A stretch of 64,000 nt of DNA from Flagellimonas olearia. GTDB lineage: Bacteria > Bacteroidota > Bacteroidia > Flavobacteriales > Flavobacteriaceae. The stretch lies in assembly GCF_009184425.1 (NCBI RefSeq), contig NZ_WELG01000002.1, positions 1,761,332 to 1,825,331 on the forward strand, given 5' to 3'. A program made the translations under genes and the position numbers. The notes under the pieces are model-generated. The model saw only the letters and a list, made by a program, of their open reading frames with translations. It did no database searches and was not told the DNA's origin. Below are positions 53,611 through 61,415 of the stretch, piece by piece. Position 1 is the stretch's first letter. Every line of letters starts with the position of its first letter.

Positions 53611-55158
53611 ATGGACAAACCTAGCCCAGTCATCGGTCATAGAGTGGACAAGTCAACCCTCATCAATCTAGAAAAAGGTAAAATACCGCCTCAAGCTGTT
53701 GATTTAGAGGAAGTTGTGCTTGGGGCTATGATGATTGACAAAAAAGGGGTGGATGAGGTAATCGATATTCTACATCCCGATGTCTTCTATAAGGACGCGC
53801 ATAGGTTTATCTACGAGGCCATCTTCAAATTATTTGAATCTTCGGAGCCTGTGGATTTATTAACCGTTTCCTCTGAACTCAAGAAGGAAGGGAAGCTGGA
53901 AGCTGTTGGAGGGGACTTTTATTTGATAAAACTCACTCAAAAAGTAGCTTCTTCGGCGCATATCGAATTCCACGCCCGAATCATCCTTCAAAAGTATATC
54001 CAACGGAGCCTTATCAAGATTTCCAGTGAGATCATAGAAAACGCTTACAGTGATTCCACTGACGTTTTTGACCTTTTGGATGATGCGGAGGCCAAATTGT
54101 ACGAGGTTACCCAAGGCAACCTAAAACGTTCTGCCGAAACAGCACAGAACCTGGTCATCCAGGCAAAGAAAAAAATCGAGGAAATCTCGAACAAAGAGGG
54201 GCTCAGTGGAATCCCTTCCGGATTTGATAAACTGGATAAACTTACCTCGGGTTGGCAGCCCAGTGACCTTATCATTGTGGCCGCACGTCCCGGTATGGGT
54301 AAAACGGCCTTAACGCTCTCCATGGCCAGGAACATTGCCGTGAATTCCGGTAATGCCGTGGCCTTCTTTTCCTTGGAAATGTCTTCCGTACAGTTGATCA
54401 CCCGTTTGATTTCCTCGGAAACAGGACTTTCATCGGAAAAATTGAGGACTGGAAAATTGGAAAAGCACGAATGGGAACAATTGAACGTAAAGGTAAAGGC
54501 CTTGGAAAAAGCCCCTTTGTTCATTGACGATACGCCATCGCTTTCCATTTTTGACCTAAGGGCCAAGGCAAGACGATTGGCTTCACAGCACAAAATTAAA
54601 CTGATCATCATTGACTATTTGCAATTGATGACCGCTGGCGGAAGCCAGAAAGGAGGGAATCGGGAACAGGAGATATCCACCATTTCCCGAAACCTAAAGG
54701 CATTGGCCAAGGAACTCAACGTGCCTGTTATTGCGCTATCGCAGCTATCAAGGGCGGTAGAGACCCGTGGAGGCAGTAAGCGTCCCATACTTTCCGATTT
54801 GAGGGAATCCGGGGCCATTGAGCAGGATGCCGATATTGTATCGTTTATTTATCGACCTGAATACTATAAAATTGATGAGTGGGATGATGAAGAGCGCACC
54901 CCCACCCAAGGTCAGGCCGAGTTCATTGTAGCCAAACACCGTAACGGAGGTTTGGAAAATATTAGGTTAAAATTTGTGGGCGCTCTGGGTAAATTTGATA
55001 ACTTGGATGACTTTGATTCCCCATTCGAATTCCAATCGAAGATGAATGCGGACGAAGAAAATCCCTTTGCAACCCCAAATCTTCCCAGTGCGGATGAGGC
55101 TTTTGGGAGCGCAATGAACAGTGATGATGACCCAGATGACAATGACGTCCCATTCTAA
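53611..55158 (+). CDS. dnaB: replicative DNA helicase DnaB
   Basis: A 515-residue hexameric helicase that unwinds DNA at the fork. The N-terminal collar domain is at about 20-125 (PPQAVDLEEVVLGAMMIDKKGVD). The RecA-like core has Walker A ARPGMGKTALTLSMA, Walker B LIIIDYLQLMTAGG, and SQLSRAVETRGGSKRPILSDLRESGAIEQDAD. A Phe-ended acidic tail (DDDPDDNDVPF) closes the protein. The next gene begins inside its 3' end, overlapping by 14 bases. Confidence 0.96.
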   Translation: MDKPSPVIGHRVDKSTLINLEKGKIPPQAVDLEEVVLGAMMIDKKGVDEVIDILHPDVFYKDAHRFIYEAIFKLFESSEPVDLLTVSSELKKEGKLEAVGGDFYLIKLTQKVASSAHIEFHARIILQKYIQRSLIKISSEIIENAYSDSTDVFDLLDDAEAKLYEVTQGNLKRSAETAQNLVIQAKKKIEEISNKEGLSGIPSGFDKLDKLTSGWQPSDLIIVAARPGMGKTALTLSMARNIAVNSGNAVAFFSLEMSSVQLITRLISSETGLSSEKLRTGKLEKHEWEQLNVKVKALEKAPLFIDDTPSLSIFDLRAKARRLASQHKIKLIIIDYLQLMTAGGSQKGGNREQEISTISRNLKALAKELNVPVIALSQLSRAVETRGGSKRPILSDLRESGAIEQDADIVSFIYRPEYYKIDEWDDEERTPTQGQAEFIVAKHRNGGLENIRLKFVGALGKFDNLDDFDSPFEFQSKMNADEENPFATPNLPSADEAFGSAMNSDDDPDDNDVPF

Positions 55159-56449
55159 TAAAACTACTTTTCTGTCACCTCGAGCGCAGTCGAGAGGTGT
55201 CTTACTTATTTTTTCTCTGCTGTTTTCTCTTTCTTCTTTTGCATCGGTAATTCTCATTCCCATGGATGCAGAGAGCCAAGAAAATCATTTGAAAGCCTAC
55301 GGAATCACCTATTGGGTGCTTTCCAAACAACAGAAGGTACAATGGCTCTTGAATTATCGTGGAGGTTCTTTTATGATGCCCGATGGTGATGCCATTAGAA
55401 AGGAATGTCAGATTCGCGGCGTCTCCTTCGAGGTGCTGTCCGATGGACAGGCGGAACAGATTTTGGATGAGATCAGTAGTCCATCCCAAAACCAAGATGC
55501 CGTTATTTTGGAAAAAGCTCCCAAGATAGCCGTGTATTCCCCGAAAGAGAATCAACCTTGGGACGATGCGGTGACCATGGTGCTTACTTATGCGGAGATT
55601 CCATATGTTACCGTGTATGATGAAGAGGTGTTGGGGGATAAGCTGGCGCTTTACGATTGGTTGCACTTGCACCACGAAGACTTTACGGGCCAATATGGAC
55701 GGTTTTACGGGGCATACCGAGCTGCTCCTTGGTATATTGAAGGGAAAGAGCAAGCGGAGGCTTTGGCGCAACGATTGGGGTATGCAAAAGTATCCGATGA
55801 GAAATTGGCGGTTGCCATGAAGATCAGGAATTATGTGATTGGTGGTGGGTTTATGTTTGCCATGTGCTCCGCCACGGATAGTTTTGATATTGCCCTGGCC
55901 GCAGAAAATGTGGATATCTGTGAGCCCATGTTCGATGGAGACCCTTCGGATGCCAATTATCAAGGAAAGTTGGAGTATGGAAACACCCTGGCCTTCACCA
56001 ATTTTATCTTGGAGCGCAATCCACTCAGATATGAGTTTTCTTCCATAGATATGACCAATAAGCGAGGCAACGTGCCCAAGGAATCCGATTACTTTTCGTT
56101 AATGGAGTTTTCAGCAAAATGGGATCCCGTGCCTACGATGCTGACCCAAAACCATACATCTTTGGTAAAAGGATTTATGGGACAGACCACCGCCTTTACT
56201 AGAAAAGAGATAAAACCTACGGTCATGATTTTAGGAGAGAATAAGATCAATGGGGAGGCCCGTTACATTCACGGAATCAAAGGGAAGGGTTTTTTTACGT
56301 TTTACGGAGGTCATGATCCTGAGGACTACCAACATAGGGTAGGGGACCCCAAGACAGAGTTGGAGTTGCACCCCACTTCACCGGGCTATCGTCTCATTTT
56401 GAACAATGTACTTTTTCCCGCTGCTCGCAAGAAGAAGCAGAAGACCTAG
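55145..56449 (+). CDS. conserved exported protein (family usually labelled asparagine synthetase B)
   Basis: A protein of about 434 residues, conserved in flavobacteria and often labelled asparagine synthetase B, but with neither the Cys2 glutaminase domain nor the synthetase domain. The signal segment is at about 19-34 (VLLIFSLLFSLSSFA). KIAVYSPKENQPWDDAVTM followed by a GGGFMFAMCSATD elbow looks like a class I glutamine-amidotransferase-like fold with a Cys at the elbow. A beta-rich C-terminal half (YIHGIKGKGFFTFYGGHDPED) follows. Start: the only ATGs lie inside dnaB; 55145 gives the shortest lead. A palindromic repeat lies within the lead. Function unknown. Confidence 0.7.
   Translation, partial: TSHSNKTTFLSPRAQSRGVLLIFSLLFSLSSFASVILIPMDAESQENHLKAYGITYWVLSKQQKVQWLLNYRGGSFMMPDGDAIRKECQIRGVSFEVLSDGQAEQILDEISSPSQNQDAVILEKAPKIAVYSPKENQPWDDAVTMVLTYAEIPYVTVYDEEVLGDKLALYDWLHLHHEDFTGQYGRFYGAYRAAPWYIEGKEQAEALAQRLGYAKVSDEKLAVAMKIRNYVIGGGFMFAMCSATDSFDIALAAENVDICEPMFDGDPSDANYQGKLEYGNTLAFTNFILERNPLRYEFSSIDMTNKRGNVPKESDYFSLMEFSAKWDPVPTMLTQNHTSLVKGFMGQTTAFTRKEIKPTVMILGENKINGEARYIHGIKGKGFFTFYGGHDPEDYQHRVGDPKTELELHPTSPGYRLILNNVLFPAARKKKQKT
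55171..55201. repeat. palindromic repeat of the TCGAGCGCAGTCGA type
   Basis: CACCTCGA (55176-55183), GCGCAG and TCGAGAGGTG (55190-55199) form an imperfect hairpin. It contains CTCGAGCGCAGTCGAG, a sequence I recall as a dispersed intergenic element in flavobacterial genomes. Here it lies inside the lead of a coding sequence. Confidence 0.6.
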
Positions 56450-57333
56450 GTCAATTTTTCCTTGAAAAACGCAAGGGTGCGTTCCCAGGCCAAATCCGCC
56501 GCAGCTTGGTCAAAACGGGGAGTGGTGTTGTTATGGAAACCGTGGTTCACTTCCGGATAAAAATGGGTCTCGTATGTTTTTCCCAATTCCTTGAGCTTGG
56601 CTTCATAATCCGGCCAGCCTTCATTGACCCTTTGGTCCAGTTCGGCATAATGGATGAGTAAGGGAGCATTTATTTTTTCAACATCCGCATCATCGGGCTG
56701 TCCACCATAAAACGGCACGGCTGCGGCCAAATCGGGAACTTTTACGGCCATCATATTGGAAATCCATCCACCAAAACAAAAACCGACCACCCCTACCTTG
56801 CCATTGCAATCTTCATGGTTTTTAAGATAGTTGAAAGCAGCGATAAAGTCTTCCAGCATTTCATTCCGGTCCCGTTGGCGTTGCAAGGTCCGGCCTTCAT
56901 CATCATTGCCGGGATATCCGCCCAAAGGGGTAAGGGCATCAGGGGCCAAGGAAATGAACCCCTCCAAAGCGGCCCTTCGGCCTACATCCTCAATATAGGG
57001 GTTTAGTCCCCTGTTTTCATGGACGACTACTATGCCTCCCATTTTGCCAGAAGCGTTCTTGGGCTTGGAAAGCAAACCGCGGATATCGCCTCCGCCCTTG
57101 GGCGAATTATAGGTGATGAATTGGGAATCCAATGAAGGGTCATCAGGTTGTACCAAAAGCGTATCCGTGTAATTGGGCATGATAAAACTCAAAAGGGAGG
57201 GCAAGGTGATGCCGCCCACCGCATAAAGCGATAGTTTTTTCATGAACTCCTTGCGATCTATTTTGTTGTGGGCATAGTCGTCGTAGAGATCAAAAACCTC
57301 TTGTTTGATGTCTTCTTTTTTTAAAGCTGCCAT
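56446..57333 (-). CDS. dienelactone hydrolase family protein
   Basis: A 295-residue alpha/beta hydrolase. The start at 57333 (MAALKKEDIKQEVFDLY) is preferred to the longer frame, which adds 20 non-homologous-looking residues. Residues 30-60 (MKKLSLYAVGGITLPSLLSF) look like an anchor or export signal. Catalytic residues: Cys in GFCFGGW (nucleophile elbow), Asp in YAELDQRVNEG, His in EVNHGFHNNT. It resembles the carboxymethylenebutenolidase/dienelactone hydrolase group; the substrate is unknown. It is four bases from the preceding convergent gene. Confidence 0.88.
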   Translation of the reverse strand: MAALKKEDIKQEVFDLYDDYAHNKIDRKEFMKKLSLYAVGGITLPSLLSFIMPNYTDTLLVQPDDPSLDSQFITYNSPKGGGDIRGLLSKPKNASGKMGGIVVVHENRGLNPYIEDVGRRAALEGFISLAPDALTPLGGYPGNDDEGRTLQRQRDRNEMLEDFIAAFNYLKNHEDCNGKVGVVGFCFGGWISNMMAVKVPDLAAAVPFYGGQPDDADVEKINAPLLIHYAELDQRVNEGWPDYEAKLKELGKTYETHFYPEVNHGFHNNTTPRFDQAAADLAWERTLAFFKEKLT

Positions 57334-57400
57334 GGGATATATGGGTTGATGAATTCCTATGAAGTTACAAATAAAATCCAGTCGTAATAACACATCGGCA

Positions 57401-57919
57401 TCAATCCTTGGTTTGGGTAGTGTCTTTGGGTTGTCTTTTGGGCCAAGCTTGACTGATCATGTGGTTTATGATAAGCCATTCCCCGTTCATGTTTTTATAA
57501 ATCCTAAGATGATTGATGTGCCGGTCATCCATTTGGGAACCATCGGGCCATTTTTGGTTCTTCCGGATGTTCAATGACCGGGCCGTTGCAATGGAATCAC
57601 TAAGGAATGTAACTTCGTTTTCACCATAATCGTTCTCGCCGGCCATGACAAAATCCAACCCAAAGATGGTTTCCAAAAGTTGGCGTAATTCTGCTTTGCT
57701 TTGCACCCGATCTCCAAAAGCATTGGTCCAATCGGTATCATCGGCATAATATTTCAGGGAGAGTTCCAAATCTTTGGTTTCCCAACCTTTGTCCCAGGCC
57801 TCAATACTTTTATTGATTTGGGTTTTGGCCTTGTCGTAATCGATAGGTGTTTCCGGTTTTTGGGTGTTACAGCCCATGAGAAGACCGAGTACTGCAAAGG
57901 AGAGTCCTACACATTTCAT
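57401..57919 (-). CDS. SnoaL-like/NTF2-fold lipoprotein
   Basis: A 172-residue lipoprotein (LLMGC, Cys17). The NTF2-like cone is seen from about 30 to 150: IEAWDKGWETKDLELSLKYY opening helix, DTDWTNAFGDRVQSKAELRQLLETIF and the closing strands HLRIYKNMNGEWLIINHMIS. Such proteins bind small ligands or have limited isomerase activity; role unknown. It lies 67 bases upstream of the hydrolase gene on the same strand. Confidence 0.8.
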   Translation of the reverse strand: MKCVGLSFAVLGLLMGCNTQKPETPIDYDKAKTQINKSIEAWDKGWETKDLELSLKYYADDTDWTNAFGDRVQSKAELRQLLETIFGLDFVMAGENDYGENEVTFLSDSIATARSLNIRKNQKWPDGSQMDDRHINHLRIYKNMNGEWLIINHMISQAWPKRQPKDTTQTKD

Positions 57920-58029
57920 AAGATGGATTCTTTATTGGATTGACAATATTGGGGGAAGAAGCATTCCTTTTATAAGGTGCTGCCAATCATAAAGATAGGT
58001 AAAAAATCCATCTGAAAAATGAAAGCGTC

Positions 58030-58821
58030 TTAGATAAGCTTCTCCAGTATCCGTTCCACACCAAACTCGTTATTGCTCGAAGTCTTGTATTGGGCCACTT
58101 TGAGCACATTGGGATGGGCATTGGCCATGGCAAAGCTATAGTTGGAAAGCTGTAGCATTTCCAAATCGTTGTTATAGTCCCCAAAAACCATGACCTCGTT
58201 GGAGGTGATTTGGTGTTGGTCCATGACTTTTTGAAGGGCATAGCCCTTATGTGCATTTTGATGCGAAATATCTACCCAATTGGCTCCGGATACTTTCACT
58301 TTCAAGGAATCTTCCAAAGAGCGTACGGCAGGATAAATGTGTCTTTCGGAACTTTCAAAATGGTAAATGGCAATCTTCAGGATTTCCGTATCCACTTTGG
58401 TTTGGTCCTCTACCACTTCAAACTCGGAATAGTATTCCCGAAGCAGGTTCAAAAAATCATCTGAATCTGGGTTGGCAAAGGCACCATTTTGACTACATAG
58501 TACGGGATGTGCATTGCTCAAGGGCTGTACAACAGCCAAAATACGGTCTACTTCAGATTTGGTAATGGGCGTGGTAAGCAATACATCACCTTTCTGTTTC
58601 ACCAAAGCGCCATTTTCTGCAATGACAATGATATCGTCCTTTATGGAATGCAATTTGTCCACCATGCTGTTGTATTGGCGACCACTGGCGGCTACAAAAA
58701 GGATGTCCTTTTTTTTGAGTTCGTCAAAAATTTCAAAAAAACGAGGGCTCACTTCATGATTGGAGTTTAACAACGTGCCATCCATGTCGGTCACCACCAT
58801 TTTGATCTGCGATAAATCCAT
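58030..58821 (-). CDS. Cof-type HAD family hydrolase
   Basis: A 263-residue HAD phosphatase. Motif I is VVTDMDGTLLNS (Asp12, Asp14), then a Cof-type cap and the closing MVFGDYNNDLEMLQ with the metal Asp residues. The start at 58821 is chosen because the TACCTTTG promoter box lies just upstream. Cof-type enzymes dephosphorylate sugar phosphates or cofactors such as pyridoxal phosphate and FMN; the exact substrate is open. Confidence 0.92.
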   Translation of the reverse strand: MDLSQIKMVVTDMDGTLLNSNHEVSPRFFEIFDELKKKDILFVAASGRQYNSMVDKLHSIKDDIIVIAENGALVKQKGDVLLTTPITKSEVDRILAVVQPLSNAHPVLCSQNGAFANPDSDDFLNLLREYYSEFEVVEDQTKVDTEILKIAIYHFESSERHIYPAVRSLEDSLKVKVSGANWVDISHQNAHKGYALQKVMDQHQITSNEVMVFGDYNNDLEMLQLSNYSFAMANAHPNVLKVAQYKTSSNNEFGVERILEKLI

Positions 58822-58839
58822 TGTCCAGAAATTAAGCTG

Positions 58840-58847
58840 CAAAGGTA
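58840..58847 (-). promoter_or_regulatory. -7 box of the HAD hydrolase gene
   Basis: On the minus strand TACCTTTG is an exact match, 18 bases before the ATG; it overlaps the upstream TTG. Confidence 0.6.
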
Positions 58848-58920
58848 TTTCTTATTGGGTGAATGCAAGAATCACTTTTGGTAAACTTTATATTAATTTA
58901 GCACCGCACTTTATATATCC

Positions 58921-59343
58921 ATGGATTTTTACCAAAAAGAATTACAATTACGACCGTATCCCCGAGGATTCCATTTGATTACGGATACCATTTTGGAAGC
59001 CATTCCAGAAGTAAAAAAGGTAAGGGTGGGAATGTTACAGGTGTTCATTAAACATACTTCGGCCAGTTTGACCATCAATGAAAATGCCGACCCCACTGTC
59101 CGAACCGATTTTGAAAGTCACATGAACCAAATGGTGCCTGAAAATGCACCCTATTATGTGCATACCTATGAAGGTCCGGATGATATGCCGGCGCACATCA
59201 AAGCTTCACTGATGGGTACCTCTGTACAGATTCCCATTACCCAAGGAAAACTGAACTTGGGGATATGGCAAGGCATCTATCTTTGCGAACACCGTGACCA
59301 TGCCTCGGGAAGAAGGCTGGTAATTACGGCTTTTGGGGGCTAA
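58921..59343 (+). CDS. yjbQ: YjbQ family protein (secondary thiamine-phosphate synthase)
   Basis: A 140-residue UPF0047 protein with the family blocks FIKHTSASLTINENADP, EGPDDMPAHIKASLMG and LGIWQGIYLCEHR. The conserved His and Asp residues suggest a metal or phosphate site. YjbQ of E. coli has a weak thiamine-phosphate synthase activity that compensates for loss of ThiE; the physiological role is not settled. In this window it is the second gene with a thiamine link, far from the TPP riboswitch and not linked to it. Confidence 0.93.
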   Translation: MDFYQKELQLRPYPRGFHLITDTILEAIPEVKKVRVGMLQVFIKHTSASLTINENADPTVRTDFESHMNQMVPENAPYYVHTYEGPDDMPAHIKASLMGTSVQIPITQGKLNLGIWQGIYLCEHRDHASGRRLVITAFGG

Positions 59344-59996
59344 TATCTTTTTTTGACGATTTTTTTGGCCCAGGTCTTATACATTTTACCGGAAGGGTGA
59401 AGACTGTCAGATGCAATCAACGAGCGGTTGAAAGCTGCTTTTTGGGAAAGTTCCGTGATTTCTATAAACTGTACCTGATATTGATTGGCCACATCCTCAA
59501 TAATTGAATTGTAGGTTTCTAGTTCTTGAGCAATCTTTTTTTTATCCTTGAAACGTGCATAAGGAGTAACGCTATAATCAGGTATGGAGAGCACAAAAAC
59601 ATTATCGGGATTATTGTTGGCCAATCGGATGGCTGTTTCCAATAAGGCAGGGAACTCAGCTTTAAAGGTATCAAGAGGTAATCCTTGGTATTGGTTATTG
59701 ACCCCAATCAAGAGGGAAACCAAATCATAGGGTGGTTGTAAGTCTTCAGAATTGATATGGGTAATAAGGTCTGTGGTGGTCCAGCCTACTTTGGCCACTA
59801 TTTTGGGTGATGCGATGGATTTTTTCTTTTTGTTCAAAAGACTGACCAATTGCGCGGGCCAACCGTTTGGTTGCACCTCACCTGTACCTTCGGTATAACT
59901 GTCTCCCAAGGCTAGGAACGTAATGCTGTCATTCTGTGAAAAAATCGGAATGAAACTCAACAGGAAGAGTAGGGAAACTAATATGGTTTTGTACAT
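59340..59996 (-). CDS. SGNH/GDSL-type esterase
   Basis: A 218-residue exported esterase; the start at 59996 gives signal MYKTILVSLLFLLSFIPIFS. The SGNH blocks are: I, FLALGDSYTEGTG (Ser33); II, VGWTTTDL (Gly); III, IGVNNQYQG (Asn); V, SDSLHPSGKMY (Asp197, His200). It hydrolyses esters, perhaps of acetylated polysaccharides or lipids. The 3' end overlaps yjbQ by four bases. Confidence 0.9.
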   Translation of the reverse strand: MYKTILVSLLFLLSFIPIFSQNDSITFLALGDSYTEGTGEVQPNGWPAQLVSLLNKKKKSIASPKIVAKVGWTTTDLITHINSEDLQPPYDLVSLLIGVNNQYQGLPLDTFKAEFPALLETAIRLANNNPDNVFVLSIPDYSVTPYARFKDKKKIAQELETYNSIIEDVANQYQVQFIEITELSQKAAFNRSLIASDSLHPSGKMYKTWAKKIVKKRY

Positions 59997-60028
59997 GGCC
60001 TCAATATTTATCGAGACCTTAAAATACA

Positions 60029-60056
60029 AAAATCCCGCTCCATGGAGCGGGATTTT
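60029..60056. terminator. intrinsic terminator after rplT
   Basis: A near-perfect palindrome with 12-base arms AAAATCCCGCTC and GAGCGGGATTTT around CATG. It ends the thrS-infC-rpmI-rplT operon on the minus strand. Confidence 0.85.
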
Positions 60057-60084
60057 AATAAGCGGGGTAAGTTTATATTGATTT

Positions 60085-60429
60085 TTACTTTACTCTATCC
60101 ACGATGGCTTTGAAGGCATCGGGGTGGTTCATGGCTAAATCTGCAAGAACTTTTCTGTTAAGTTCAATTCCGTTGGATTTTACTTTGCCCATGAACTGGG
60201 AGTAAGACATTCCGTGCAAACGGGCACCGGCGTTGATACGGGTGATCCATAGTGAGCGGAAGTTACGTTTTTTGTTTCTTCTATCGCGGTAAGCATATAG
60301 CATTGCTTTTTCTACCGCATTTTTGGCTACTGTCCAAACGTTTTTACGTCTTCCAAAGTAACCTTTGGCTTGCTTCATCACTTTTTTTCTTCTAGCTCTT
60401 GAAGCAACTGAATTTACTGATCTTGGCAT
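60085..60429 (-). CDS. rplT: 50S ribosomal protein L20 (bL20)
   Basis: A 114-residue L20, [20 protein letters not shown] with the standard [20 protein letters not shown] and the ending [13 protein letters not shown]-type sequence. It is needed for early 50S assembly. In E. coli and Bacillus it represses its operon by binding RNA that mimics its 23S site. A 10-base inverted repeat in the 148 bases upstream could serve such control. Confidence 0.97.
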   Translation of the reverse strand: MPRSVNSVASRARRKKVMKQAKGYFGRRKNVWTVAKNAVEKAMLYAYRDRRNKKRNFRSLWITRINAGARLHGMSYSQFMGKVKSNGIELNRKVLADLAMNHPDAFKAIVDRVK

Positions 60430-60470
60430 AATGATTCATTTTTTTGTAGCAGGCGGTCGAGAATGGTAAA

Positions 60471-60514
60471 GTTTTAAGTTGTAAATGCTAAATGATTTTT
60501 TCTGAACTTAAAAC
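60471..60514 (-). promoter_or_regulatory. inverted repeat between rpmI and rplT
   Basis: Perfect 10-base arms GTTTTAAGTT (60471-60480) and AACTTAAAAC (60505-60514) with a 24-base loop lie in the 148-base gap between two genes that are normally almost adjacent. The position suits translational control of rplT. Confidence 0.5.
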
Positions 60515-60577
60515 TAAAAACTTAACACTTTAAAGAGCCTGACTCCATGGTTATTAAATAATGTACCGATTGAACAA

Positions 60578-60775
60578 TTATTTTAAACGTAATTGTTCTT
60601 TGATGCTATTCACATCGGATTCGTGAACCAATGTGGAATGCGTCAACTTAAGCTTACGCTTTTTGGATTTCTTGGTCAAAATGTGACTCTTGAAAGCGTG
60701 CTTTCTTTTGATTTTACCAGAACCTGTAAGCTTAAAACGCTTTTTGGCACTGGATTTTGTTTTCATCTTAGGCAT
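60578..60775 (-). CDS. rpmI: 50S ribosomal protein L35 (bL35)
   Basis: A 65-residue basic protein, [20 protein letters not shown] with [20 protein letters not shown]: the standard L35. It is the third gene of the operon, 52 bases downstream of infC. Confidence 0.97.
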   Translation of the reverse strand: MPKMKTKSSAKKRFKLTGSGKIKRKHAFKSHILTKKSKKRKLKLTHSTLVHESDVNSIKEQLRLK

Positions 60776-60827
60776 TTTCCTAGTATTTAACTCCGCTTAT
60801 TATATGCTGAACTTAGTTCAGTATTTT

Positions 60828-61385
60828 TTATTTCTTATTGGTTTTTGGCGCAATGAACATGGTCATACGCTTACCTTCCAATTTCGGCATTTGCTCCACT
60901 TTTCCAAGCTCTTCCAGTTCTTGGGCCAGCTTCAGCAATAATATTTCACCTTGGTCCTTATACACTATGGACCGTCCTTTGAAAAAGACGTAGGCTTTTA
61001 GTTTGGCACCATCCTTCAAGAATTTTTCCGCATGTCGCTTCTTAAAGTCATAATCATGGTCATCTGTCTGTGGACCAAACCGTATTTCCTTGATGACTAC
61101 TTTGGTGGCTTTTGCCTTTAAGGCTTTGTCCCGCTTCTTCTGCTCGTAAAGAAACTTTTTGTAGTCTATAATTTTACAAACGGGTGGATTGGCATTGGGG
61201 GATATTTCCACCAAATCCAATTCCTGCTCTTTTGCGATATCCCTTGCTTTGGAAATGGGATAAACACCCATTTCAACATTGTCCCCAACCAGCCTTACCT
61301 CTGGGGCTTTGATCTTTTCATTGATATTGTGAGGGTTTTTGTTTTCCCTCCTGGGTTGGGGCTTAAATCTTCTTCGTATTGCTAT
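60828..61385 (-). CDS. infC: translation initiation factor IF-3, non-canonical AUA start
   Basis: Reading starts at ATA (61385-61383), giving 185 residues that open [17 protein letters not shown] and continue [20 protein letters not shown], the conserved IF-3 N-domain. The first ATG in frame (61271) would lose 38 residues including this block. No ATG, GTG or TTG lies between the preceding in-frame stop and the ATA, so a rare start is forced. E. coli infC uses AUU, and IF-3 discriminates against such codons and so controls itself. IF-3 binds the 30S platform and checks the initiator tRNA. It lies 30 bases after thrS. Confidence 0.9.
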   Translation of the reverse strand: MAIRRRFKPQPRRENKNPHNINEKIKAPEVRLVGDNVEMGVYPISKARDIAKEQELDLVEISPNANPPVCKIIDYKKFLYEQKKRDKALKAKATKVVIKEIRFGPQTDDHDYDFKKRHAEKFLKDGAKLKAYVFFKGRSIVYKDQGEILLLKLAQELEELGKVEQMPKLEGKRMTMFIAPKTNKK

Positions 61386-61415
61386 GACGTATACTTTTTA
61401 ATTAAACTCAATTTT

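Noticed and set aside
60807-60821. Small hairpin between infC and rpmI as a terminator
   Set aside because: The T-rich side is on the plus strand while all genes here read on the minus strand, and downstream genes of the operon must be transcribed.
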